64,000 bases of DNA from Oopsacas minuta (lineage: Eukaryota; Porifera; Hexactinellida; Lyssacinosida; Leucopsacidae), in assembly GCA_024704765.1 (NCBI GenBank), contig JAKMXF010000297.1:124001-188000 (forward strand). The letters are read 5' to 3'. This document shows, piece after piece, positions 40,657 to 49,085 of the stretch (position 1 is its first letter; each line of letters opens with the position of its first letter). A program made the translations under genes and the position numbers. The notes beneath the pieces are model-generated. The model was not told the DNA's origin, did not search any database, and saw nothing but the letters and a program-made list of their open reading frames with translations.

Positions 40657-41071
40657 TAATTATCTCTCCAAACTAACATGTTCACAGTCTCCAACCCGAT
40701 CTTCTTATTTTTGTTATTTATTATTATTTATCCCGAACAAACACATTATTTATTTTTATATTCTCTAATCGTATATCACATTCTTTACCTCTAATTTACA
40801 TATTTGAAGATTTATAAGGGAATGGGAATACAGATAACTGTTTGGACGGGACGGATGTTAATCTGAAAAACATATGTATCACAGCTAAGCATTTCCCTGA
40901 ATAGCACTTTTTCGTACAAATGACAAGACACTGGTGTAGAACATGCAGCTGTTAACAACGAAGTTCATATGGCAGTCATGCAGCATAAATTATATAATAT
41001 CAACATATAATTACAGAGAATGTCTAAATCAGCTAATAATACATAATATAGAATAAAAATTATTTAAATTT
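40657..41071. other. Spacer between convergent genes
   Basis: 415 bp shared 3' region of the CFAP97 fusion (+) and the AIG1/ADTRP gene (-); AT-rich, nothing else recognised. Confidence 0.5.
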
Positions 41072-41806
41072 CTATTCCGATTTATTCTTGGCCTCATATT
41101 CTACCCTGATATTGTAACTTCCCCATTTTGACCTCCTAAAAATCACTCCTAACGAGTGAAGGCAAATACATAGAATAGCACATCCTGTAAAGAATAGAGA
41201 TATCTGAATATTGTTCAGCTTCCGCAAGAAAGAATATGGCCACACCCCACTTTGATAGCTAGCCCACGGTAGCCATGCAGTGTAGCATAAAATGAGAGTT
41301 AAGTTACTTAATCTCTCCCATTTCAAAGTTTGAGGAACTGTACAGGGAAAAATCAATAATTCAGTCAGTGCTAAAACAGCACAAATACTATGTAGGGTAT
41401 GGTTCACCCACCATGGATAAATTTCGTCATAGAATTTAGGGAAAATGAGTTCTCTGTTGATAGAATAGAGAAGCCAAAAAATTGCTGTTACAGCAAAAGA
41501 CATGGGTAGAATTATTGAATTGAAAAAGAATTTTGTTACAGATCGCATCCTGTCAAACTTAATGAGAAATGCTATACAAACGGCTGAGAAGTATGTCCTC
41601 TGAATAATTAAGTTCCAATGAGTCAAGTATTTGTAACGACCTCCATAAGACGAATATCCAACCTCATTGAGATACCACTCCCCTTTAGGCAGTTCGCCGA
41701 TTGCAATATACAAATTGTCCAAATAGATAGTGAGTGCCCAATAATACGCGGCAATTATTGTATAGAATACACGGCCAGCCAGCCAACCTTCTGCTTGTGC
41801 ATTCAT
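41072..41806 (-). CDS. AIG1/ADTRP family multi-pass membrane hydrolase
   Basis: 244 residues, six or so membrane spans, the size of human AIG1 and ADTRP (about 230-245). These are threonine hydrolases of bioactive fatty-acid esters of hydroxy fatty acids. Seen: YGGRYKYLTHWNLIIQ with the likely nucleophile T62, and YPWWVNHTLHS with the catalytic His of the NHxxH motif (H139), plus INRELIFPKFYDE, typical of the family. The start is ATG 41806; an acceptor-like CACAATTAG lies just upstream on the minus strand. Which vertebrate paralogue is closer cannot be settled by eye. Confidence 0.88.
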   Translation of the reverse strand: MNAQAEGWLAGRVFYTIIAAYYWALTIYLDNLYIAIGELPKGEWYLNEVGYSSYGGRYKYLTHWNLIIQRTYFSAVCIAFLIKFDRMRSVTKFFFNSIILPMSFAVTAIFWLLYSINRELIFPKFYDEIYPWWVNHTLHSICAVLALTELLIFPCTVPQTLKWERLSNLTLILCYTAWLPWASYQSGVWPYSFLRKLNNIQISLFFTGCAILCICLHSLGVIFRRSKWGSYNIRVEYEAKNKSE

Positions 41807-41884
41807 TCTCAGGCCAGAAGCTAATTGTGATAAATTACTGAAATTTAGGAAAAATGTTATAAAATTAAGATTTTTCTTATGAGA

Positions 41885-41983
41885 AATATCAGTATAATAT
41901 CAGTATAATATCAGTATAATATCAGTATAATATCAGTATAATATCAGTATAATATCAGTATAATATCAGTATAATATCAGTAT
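41885..41983. repeat. 11 bp tandem repeat, nine copies
   Basis: Unit AATATCAGTAT repeated nine times without a mismatch. Confidence 0.95.
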
Positions 41984-42002
41984 AATTGTGGAATTAATAG
42001 AA

Positions 42003-42056
42003 TACGAGCCTTTGGCTCGTCGCTTCGCGATGAACTCGGCGCATTGCGCCTCGAGG
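42003..42056. repeat. GC-rich multi-hairpin module, copy 2
   Basis: Three adjacent hairpins: ACGAGCC-ttt-GGCTCGT (42004-42020), TCGC-ttc-GCGA (42020-42030) and GGCGCA-t-TGCGCC (42038-42050). Its reverse complement resembles copy 1 at 38177-38254. Confidence 0.8.
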
Positions 42057-42087
42057 TGGGCAAACAACAATTGAGATTTAATATTGA

Positions 42088-42330
42088 TGTTGTTTACAAT
42101 ATTCACACTCAGCATACTCGATTATCCAAGTATAGTCATTGAAAGTATGATTCTACCTCAATTTTGAAATTTGTTTGCTTTATGTACCTAAAAGTAAACA
42201 AATATTCATAACATGTTGTTTACAATACCATATTCGGACTCAGTATACTCGATTACCATAGGAAAGTGGTGAAAGCATGTTTCTACAACAATTTTGAAAT
42301 TTGTTTACTTTATGTTCATAAAAACAACAA
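42088..42330. repeat. Diverged 126 bp tandem duplication
   Basis: Two units starting TGTTGTTTACAATA at 42088 and 42214. Both carry ACTCAGxATACTCGATTA, then GAAAGxATG, and CAATTTTGAAATTTGTTT. It lies in the Rab upstream region. Confidence 0.85.
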
Positions 42331-42457
42331 TAAATTTACATATGAGAAACTTGAAATTACAATAATGAATAATGCTATATTCTACCAATGACTAGATTGT
42401 AATGTTATACATATCTTATTAATTAGGCCTTATTTGTTTCAAATTAGCAGAAACAGA

Positions 42458-43244
42458 ATGACTCATGATCTCCATGCTAAAATATTGATAACAGGAGACG
42501 CTAGTGTAGGAAAGACTTCCCTCATCAATAGATTCATTGATGATAAGTTTAATGATGATCACGTGTACACGATGGGAGTAGACTTCTCACGAGCAGAATG
42601 CAGAGTATCTGGACAGAATGTACTAATAGAAATGAGGGATACAGCTGGTCAGGAGAGGTTTAAAGCTATCACTAGTGCTATGTACAGAGGAACTAATGGA
42701 TTAGTAGTTGTGTATGATATTACAGATGAGGAGAGTTTTGAAAATGTGGCCTATTGGCTTAAAATTGCACAAGAATCAGCTGTTGATGGTACGGATTGTA
42801 CATAATGTAATATACGTAAATAATTATATTTATAATTTATATTTAGACCTCCCTATAATAATAATCGGTAATAAGTTAGACAAGAATGAAGATAGAAAAG
42901 TACCAAGAGAGAGAGGACAAGTTCTTGCTATAAACGAGGGTACACAGTTTATGGAAGTATCTGCTAAGAATAATGATGGTGTACATGCTTGTTTCATGCA
43001 ACTCATCAAAAAGATAATAATGATGCAGAACAACTGTTCCGGAAAAAGTGATAGGAGTCCAACTATTAGACTAGAAGCCACAGCCTCTAGAATATATTCT
43101 CAAATTTATGATAGTGAGTCAGTGAGCTTAGAAAGTAGTCAGGGTTTACGTAGATCTAGACTATACACTATATCTGAATCTGGCATCGAAGAACCAGTTG
43201 CAGTTGCAATGCACAGTTCACCGATGGCAGATCTATGTTGTTAA
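42458..43244 (+). CDS. Rab-family small GTPase, two exons; join(42458..42788, 42847..43244)
   Basis: 242 residues. Membrane-traffic GTPase. Seen: P-loop GDASVGKTS, switch I near YTMGVDFS, DTAGQERF (WDTAGQE with W replaced by R), GNKLD, and EVSAKN. The C-terminus ends in the prenylation motif CC. The 58 bp intron (GATG|GTACGG ... ATTTAG|AC, phase 1) splits the protein before LPIIIIGNKLD, and the joined frame is 729 nt. The body resembles the Rab1/8/10/35 group, but the C-terminal 60 residues are unusual and Ser-rich, so no orthologue is assigned. The start ATG 42458 is used because the open frame upstream contains AG acceptors and no other plausible start. Confidence 0.9.
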
Positions 43245-43325
43245 TAACTGTTGTAGAAATTATTAATGCATGACTACATACATGTTGTAAATAATGGAAT
43301 CTATTTATGATAAATTATAGTAATT

Positions 43326-43362
43326 CTAGGGGGCGGATCCAGGAGGCTGAAACCCCCTATTT
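43326..43362. repeat. Short GC-rich inverted repeat, probable mobile-element remnant
   Basis: TAGGGGGCGGATCCAGG ... AAACCCCCTA: the AGGGGG and CCCCCT ends pair. GGGGGCGGATCCAGG-type ends recur in invertebrate genomes as repeat termini (general knowledge). Single copy here. Confidence 0.4.
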
Positions 43363-43471
43363 ACATACGTTTATGAAGGAGGATAAATTATGAGTAAATA
43401 TATATAAATTCCTAGACAAAGACAATAAATAATCAGAGGTAACCAAACTTACAAAACTTTCCTCATACAGC

Positions 43472-44509
43472 ATGGAGCAAATGATTTCAAAGATAAAAAC
43501 ACTTTCCTTGGATTTCTCAACTCCTCAAAAATCTCTCTCTAAAGCTGGAATAAACTTAGAGCAAGATAGCGAATCATTAGAATTGATAAAAAATTATTTC
43601 AACTCATGCTCACTCCCAAAGCTGAAGTCTTTAGATATCTCATCAGTAGAGAAAGCTGAGAATAGTGGAATACACGTAGCACAAGATCTGAATGGATTCT
43701 ATAAGACATTAACTACGTTACATATCAAAGACTCGAAGGATTTAAGACTTAATGTTGTCAATGTGTATAAATTCACTATCCTCACACAGTTATCGATTAC
43801 GAACTGTAATATTACTATACTACCAGCTGGTGTTGGTAAACTTGTAAATCTTAAAATACTTAATCTCTCTGGTAACAAGCTATTTGATCTGCCTTATTTC
43901 ATTGTATATTGTGAGAACCTTGAGGAGCTAGATCTCTCCCACAATGCATTTGAATACCTCCCAGGGTATATTCTCCGAATACCAAAACTTAAAAGACTAC
44001 GTCGGTTATATAATCCGCTTGAAGATGTAAAGAAGAACTCTCCTCTCTCCAGTGTATGTATTCTGAATATCGATTACACAAAAATTCAGGAAACAAGCTT
44101 TATCCCTCCTCTCCAAACCCTATGTCTCCCTAAGATAATAAGGTCATATCCCAACTATTGGGAATTATCTATAGCACCTACTCTATGTAGGATATTAGAT
44201 CAACATGCTGATAATATTGTTTATTGTGAAAACTGTTTTAAACCAGGGATTAAGTCAGAAGTCTATATCCTGATCGCGGTTATATTTAGATGTTTTGAAC
44301 TCAGTCTAGTTCCTTTTGGACACTACAGCTGTTCTACTGATTGTAACAACATATTAAAGATTAGAATTCAAGAAAAATCTGATTCAATTCGAAGCCAATG
44401 GGAACAGGAATATGATGCAATGGTCCAACGTCACAATCCTCCTCGATCCGTACCAGAAGCCCCATCATCTCAAAATAGGGGTAGAGGACGTATTTGTAAC
44501 ATATTATAA
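43472..44509 (+). CDS. Leucine-rich repeat protein, LRR1-like, with C-terminal Cys motif
   Basis: 345 residues. An N-terminal region of degenerate repeats precedes four clear LRRs at about 110-190 (LTQLSITNCNITILPAGV, LKILNLSGNKLFDLP, LEELDLSHNAFEYLPGYI). A C-terminal module follows with CENC and, about 35 residues later, YSCSTDC. This layout matches LRR1/PPIL5 (a CUL2 ubiquitin-ligase adaptor that unloads replisomes), whose end reads CVCGxxC...YFCSLGC; LRRC28 and LRRC58 have similar tails. A strong acceptor (ACTTTCCTCATACAG) ends one base before the start ATG, 227 bp after the Rab stop on the same strand. Family call moderate; LRR protein certain. Confidence 0.65.
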   Translation: MEQMISKIKTLSLDFSTPQKSLSKAGINLEQDSESLELIKNYFNSCSLPKLKSLDISSVEKAENSGIHVAQDLNGFYKTLTTLHIKDSKDLRLNVVNVYKFTILTQLSITNCNITILPAGVGKLVNLKILNLSGNKLFDLPYFIVYCENLEELDLSHNAFEYLPGYILRIPKLKRLRRLYNPLEDVKKNSPLSSVCILNIDYTKIQETSFIPPLQTLCLPKIIRSYPNYWELSIAPTLCRILDQHADNIVYCENCFKPGIKSEVYILIAVIFRCFELSLVPFGHYSCSTDCNNILKIRIQEKSDSIRSQWEQEYDAMVQRHNPPRSVPEAPSSQNRGRGRICNIL

Positions 44510-44659
44510 ATGTATTGGTCTGTAATATATTATCTACATACAGTATACGTATATTATTCTTATGTAGTTTTATAATTATGATTATTATACAGATTTACAA
44601 GAAATACGACATAATCCAAAGTATACAAATAATATAATAAAATGAGCTAAAAAATCCAT

Positions 44660-47263
44660 TCAATCAAATTCTCTTTTGATAAAATGTTTATAAATAACAT
44701 CCCGTTTGAGCTTGTAACTTGTAGTAATCTCACCTGTCTTTACAGAGAATCCTCCTCTAGCAAATGCCCAGGTCTTAATGTGATGGTTTTTAGAAATCGC
44801 TTCTTTATTCATCTCCTTCATCTCCCTAGTGATAAATTCACGTACTTGAATATGACTCATGAATGCACCTACATCCAATATAGAGTTAATCCCGAGGTGG
44901 TAGAGACAGGAGTGAGCAGCGAATGCATCTAGTTCCTTAGTCCTATCTCCTTCATCATTGTATTTAACTTTAACAGTGAATAATGCTATCAGTTCTCCTG
45001 TGTCATTTGGTAGAACAATAACATACTCCATAAATGGTAATCTCTCCAGTAGCTTATCCTCCAGTGTAATAGGAAATACTCTCTCTCCGTCCTTCATGCG
45101 GAAATGGTGAATTTTACGTCCGTGATATGTGAGCTTATCGCCTTCTAGCTTACCCAGATCTCCTGTTTTATAGTATGGTATCTCCATGGTATCGATATTT
45201 ACGAAAGCGTCTTGAGTCAGCTTTTCCTCATCGACATACCCCATAAACAAATTCCTACCTGAGATACAAATCTCTCCAATATGCTCATCACCCGGCTCCA
45301 TGAGAATATGATAATCAATCTCACTCATTATTTGTCCATCTGTCAACTTTACATCCTCCGGAGTAGTAGAAGCTACTGTAGCAGTTGCTTCAGTCATTCC
45401 GTATGTATTCAGTACAAATATATTTCTCTTAACTAAGAACTCAAACACTTCTCTAGGTAGAGGAGCGTATGTACTGCAACATATCTTACATTCGTTAAGA
45501 CCAAGTACTCCAGCTATTTTCTCTAAGAATGCAAACCGTACGAAAGAGAAGAATAACTTATGTTTGAGATTCTTGTTTGCATGAGTGACCTCCTTCTCTG
45601 TGATGTTCTCTGCCCATGAATATAATTTCTGCTTCAGGTAGCCAGACATCTCAACCTCAAGAGACAAGCGTTGGTAGATACCCCTCCAGAATTGCTCCCC
45701 TGCAATGATGAAGGTGGGACGGACCTCTTTGAGACACTCTACGAGTCCATAGTCCATCCAGGGTGTGGTACCGATTATATAGACTGTACCTTTCATCATT
45801 AAGTTGAAATATATATCAGACATATGAGCTAAGGTAGTTGACAGAGGGAAATAGTTGAGTATTATACTCCTCTTACTACCTAAATAATTCCGAAGATTGA
45901 AGAACTTCATACTATCAGTCATGTGTCGTGTGATATTATCATGGGAGAGCATAACTCCTTTAGGTGTACCTGTAGTTCCACTGCTGAATAGAATTGTACA
46001 ACATTTGTTTGGCTTTAATCCTCGCATAATTCTTGTAATGTTATCGTTATTCTCTCCACATCCTCTGCTGTTGAACGTGGCCCAGTCTACGCCCCTACTG
46101 TCACCAGGAGAAACATGGGGTGGGAATAGGATCACATGTTCTACCATTACGTCATCAAGAATAGTAAGTACTTTAGAAAAATAATACGCATCTCCTACGA
46201 ATAAGAATTGTAGTTTTGTCATTAAAGCAATCTGCTTAAGTCTAATCTCTGTGGTATTTGGACTGATCGCTACAGATACTCCCCCGGCCATTATAATACC
46301 GAGATTACTGATTATCCAGTAAGGAGAGTTACCTCCGTACAGACCCACACCTCTACCTGATACCAAGCCACATCGTCTCAGAGCCTTAGCTACCTGCAGA
46401 GCAGCATCAAATAACTCCAGATATGTGATCCCCTCCCATTCACCTCTCTCCTTATACTTTATAATGAAATTACCAGGACAAGTAGTAACATATGAGAGTA
46501 GTAATCTAGGGATAGTTAGAGGTACATTTGGATCTACATTGTTCTCTCTCATGTACCTCCTGATCCTCACTTCTCCATTCATGTCAGAAGTATAGTAAGG
46601 AAGATTCTTGTTATAATAGCACTCTTTCATAAGCACATCATCTGCTATGTCTATTTTGAGTAATTTCTCAAGTGGAGATAGCTTCCTAATCACATCATTA
46701 TCTCTCTTTACTCCTTTACCAAGCTTTATTGAGTATTTACTTGGAGAGAATGTAATTCTAGAAATTAAGCTATCTACATGTATAGGATTCTCTGAGTAAT
46801 AATCAATGAGACCATGGATAGTAGTAAACGTATCACCAGTAGATTCTAACTTTACAGAAGGTGTCTGTCTAGGGAAAGAGAGTACTCCCTCTAGTACGTA
46901 TGATTTTTTCAGATGCTTTGGATTATATAGTATGCAGATAGATACACGGTTAATCTCACACTTGTCCATATAGAGGAGGTATGAGCCATTAGGTCTGTTA
47001 TATTTAGTTAGGATCTCCTCAGCTGTATCATTACGTATTATGCCATGAAAGGTAGGCTCCTCGTACAAGGTGGGTATGAGTGGGGAGGAGAGCGCCTCAT
47101 CCTCCAAAGAGCTCACTCTGTATCTGTAAAGTTCGGTGGAGATTGTAGGAGGTCTCTTTGAGTCTGTACTCTCCTGTAAATGAGATGAACACATCTGCAT
47201 TGAATCAGAATTAACATTTTCCACTGATGCAATGTATATCTGGTCATTATCTTGAGTAGCCAT
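44660..47263 (-). CDS. SH2-like domain fused to a long/very-long-chain acyl-CoA synthetase
   Basis: 867 residues, one exon. Residues 71-162 look like an SH2 domain: TFHGIIRNDTAEEILTKY (HGxIxRxxAExxL), PNGSYLLYMD in place of GxFLVRES, then SYVLEG and DTFTTIHGLIDYYSENPI. The phosphotyrosine-binding Arg is Y98. From about 235 on it is an AMP-forming fatty acyl-CoA synthetase, nearest in feel to the bubblegum (ACSBG) group: ILFSSGTTGTPKGVMLSH, NYFPLSTTLAHMSD, LNTYGMTEATATVAST, PYYKTGDLG, YHGRKIHHF and the late Lys region TGEITTSYKLKR. It activates fatty acids with ATP and CoA; the SH2-like part may serve targeting. An acceptor (TTTCACTCTATAG) ends one base before the ATG. SAXO4 and SREBP lie upstream on the same strand. 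Confidence 0.88.
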   Translation of the reverse strand: MATQDNDQIYIASVENVNSDSMQMCSSHLQESTDSKRPPTISTELYRYRVSSLEDEALSSPLIPTLYEEPTFHGIIRNDTAEEILTKYNRPNGSYLLYMDKCEINRVSICILYNPKHLKKSYVLEGVLSFPRQTPSVKLESTGDTFTTIHGLIDYYSENPIHVDSLISRITFSPSKYSIKLGKGVKRDNDVIRKLSPLEKLLKIDIADDVLMKECYYNKNLPYYTSDMNGEVRIRRYMRENNVDPNVPLTIPRLLLSYVTTCPGNFIIKYKERGEWEGITYLELFDAALQVAKALRRCGLVSGRGVGLYGGNSPYWIISNLGIIMAGGVSVAISPNTTEIRLKQIALMTKLQFLFVGDAYYFSKVLTILDDVMVEHVILFPPHVSPGDSRGVDWATFNSRGCGENNDNITRIMRGLKPNKCCTILFSSGTTGTPKGVMLSHDNITRHMTDSMKFFNLRNYLGSKRSIILNYFPLSTTLAHMSDIYFNLMMKGTVYIIGTTPWMDYGLVECLKEVRPTFIIAGEQFWRGIYQRLSLEVEMSGYLKQKLYSWAENITEKEVTHANKNLKHKLFFSFVRFAFLEKIAGVLGLNECKICCSTYAPLPREVFEFLVKRNIFVLNTYGMTEATATVASTTPEDVKLTDGQIMSEIDYHILMEPGDEHIGEICISGRNLFMGYVDEEKLTQDAFVNIDTMEIPYYKTGDLGKLEGDKLTYHGRKIHHFRMKDGERVFPITLEDKLLERLPFMEYVIVLPNDTGELIALFTVKVKYNDEGDRTKELDAFAAHSCLYHLGINSILDVGAFMSHIQVREFITREMKEMNKEAISKNHHIKTWAFARGGFSVKTGEITTSYKLKRDVIYKHFIKREFD

Positions 47264-47423
47264 TCTATAGAGTGAAATTATAACTATATTATCTAACTTA
47301 ATAGTTAATACGTAGTTTGTCTATAATATAATTTATACGTAGTTAAATATAGCGAAATGGTGTACAGAGTTGATACCATATTATTACGTGATATAAATAG
47401 TGATAATTAAGTAGTATCAGTTA

Positions 47424-48935
47424 TCAAGTACTCCTCATTTTATGCAGATGAGTAGAATCCATCAAGATAGGATCTTTAGACATCATGACACGAGCTCTCA
47501 TAGGGCGTTGTTCTCTCAACATTCGATTGGTGGTAGATGGGAGGATCAGCTGGTCCTCTCCAAGCGAGTGTACCTGTGTACTCTTAGTGTATCCATTGCG
47601 AGGAGGGAATTGGGGAGCAGTAGCTACGCGGTGTACCGGGGGCGTGTCTGTCTTACCAAAGAACTGACCCTTATAATGAGTATCAAATTGGTCTCTTTCT
47701 AGATTAGGATGATCGGCTATTTCCTTATTATTCACAAAGCCAGAAGCTTCTTTGAGTCCTACTTGACTGTCCCAATCCTTAGCAGGATGTGAATCGGTAT
47801 CAGGCACATGTTGAGGGAACGAATCCTTCATTACACTCATCTTATTGGTTGTGTATTTAAGATTCATAAACTCAGCTGGGTTTGATTGCTGAATACGCGG
47901 GATCAGCTGTTGAGGTACCTGTTTGAGAGAAGTGTAAGCTTCTGATTGCTCTGCTTTACGCAGAAGGAACTCTGGTAGGTCTCTATGTCCTTTGGTGAAT
48001 CCATTAGATATCTCAGCTGAGTGACACAGTCTGATCCCGTAATGGGGAGGAGCTACATTTTTCACGTGAGCAGAACTAACATGGAAATCATCCTTCATGG
48101 CACTTCTACTAGTAGGGCGGGTAGTAGTAGTCCCTCGTTCATTTCCTATCAGAGCTTCATGTCTCCTGAAAGTGATCGGTTCGATCTGTTTGCTGTGAGT
48201 AAATCCAGTTTCTTCCTTGCCTCCTAGCATCAAACGCCTAGGTCCCTCATAAGAAAACCTGTTGCTCTTCTGAGTGTATGCAGCTTTCTGTTCTGTTGAG
48301 AAAGCAAAAGGTCCCAAACCTGAGTTCTCCTCCTCTACACGGGTCTTGACAAACCTCCCTTGAGGCTCAGCCTGGTGTGGTAACTTTACTCCCAAAACCT
48401 GTCCTGGACCCTGCTCCCGCGTATCTACATGCACAGACTGTACATTGTTATGAAACGGCCTCGTGCTAGGAATATCCTTGGTGTAACCCATGTCAGTTTG
48501 GTATGTAGTTGTTGGTAGTTGGAGGAAGGCAGGACAATCCCCATGAGCGGGTCTAGGCTGTCCGCTCAGAGCTGGGGGCTGGGATTGAATGAAATTGGCC
48601 TTGTTGGTAGCAAGATCAAAGTCTTGTCTGTATACGGTAGAATCTTTGTTCTTCCTCAGATTCTCTCCCAGAGACGGATTATCTACTGCATCCATTCCGT
48701 AGTTGTAACCAATAGAGGGACGGAAGTTACTCCCGTAACCAGTGGAGTTACCTCTCCATTCAACACGAGGATGGAACTCAGGCTGGCCGAAGTAATGATC
48801 ATAAGCAGTGGAGTAGAAGTCATAAGCTGTCCGTCGTGCTGTACCTCTACTACACAGGATCTCGTGATAGGGTGTTCCGATCTGTCTCTTCCCTGGCTCT
48901 TTCATTTCTGTCGGGCGAACAGCAACTCGTGACAT
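47424..48935 (-). CDS. SAXO4/PPP1R32-like axonemal protein
   Basis: 503 residues, one exon, no membrane spans, rich in Pro, Thr and His. N-terminal YSTAYDHYFGQPEFHPR and NFRPSIGYNYGMDAVDNPSLG recall PPP1R32 (IIIG9, renamed SAXO4), a protein of ciliary axonemes and microtubules. Short repeats of the type (S/N)GFTKG, TGFTHSK, SGFVNNKE and NGYTKST recur along the chain, as in stabiliser-of-axonemal-microtubule proteins. The start ATG 48935 is preceded by an ATTATTATAG acceptor (ending 48950). It sits 150 bp downstream of SREBP and 160 bp upstream of the acyl-CoA synthetase on the same strand. Family assignment is by remembered motif layout and is moderate. Confidence 0.62.
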   Translation of the reverse strand: MSRVAVRPTEMKEPGKRQIGTPYHEILCSRGTARRTAYDFYSTAYDHYFGQPEFHPRVEWRGNSTGYGSNFRPSIGYNYGMDAVDNPSLGENLRKNKDSTVYRQDFDLATNKANFIQSQPPALSGQPRPAHGDCPAFLQLPTTTYQTDMGYTKDIPSTRPFHNNVQSVHVDTREQGPGQVLGVKLPHQAEPQGRFVKTRVEEENSGLGPFAFSTEQKAAYTQKSNRFSYEGPRRLMLGGKEETGFTHSKQIEPITFRRHEALIGNERGTTTTRPTSRSAMKDDFHVSSAHVKNVAPPHYGIRLCHSAEISNGFTKGHRDLPEFLLRKAEQSEAYTSLKQVPQQLIPRIQQSNPAEFMNLKYTTNKMSVMKDSFPQHVPDTDSHPAKDWDSQVGLKEASGFVNNKEIADHPNLERDQFDTHYKGQFFGKTDTPPVHRVATAPQFPPRNGYTKSTQVHSLGEDQLILPSTTNRMLREQRPMRARVMMSKDPILMDSTHLHKMRST

Positions 48936-49085
48936 TGATAGTTTGGTGTCTATAATAATTACAAATTATAAAATGAATATTTAGGTTAAACCACTGTATT
49001 AAGTATAAACTGGATTTCGACAATACACCTATAAAAGTAGTAAAAACAGAGTTACAAAGATGTGTTACAAAATACTTAACAAATG

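Larger units (their letters stand above)
41807..42457. other. Divergent intergenic region packed with repeats
   Basis: 650 bp between AIG1/ADTRP (-) and the Rab gene (+). It consists largely of an 11 bp tandem array, a GC-rich hairpin module, and a 126 bp tandem duplication. An AAATTAGCAG acceptor region ends at 42447-42450, just before the Rab start. Confidence 0.7.

Noticed and set aside
42708-43244. Separate frame overlapping the Rab gene
   Set aside because: Its N-terminal part is out-of-frame exon 1 and the intron; the C-terminal part is Rab exon 2.
48519-48932. 137-residue frame antisense to the SAXO4-like gene
   Set aside because: Shadow of the real minus-strand coding sequence.
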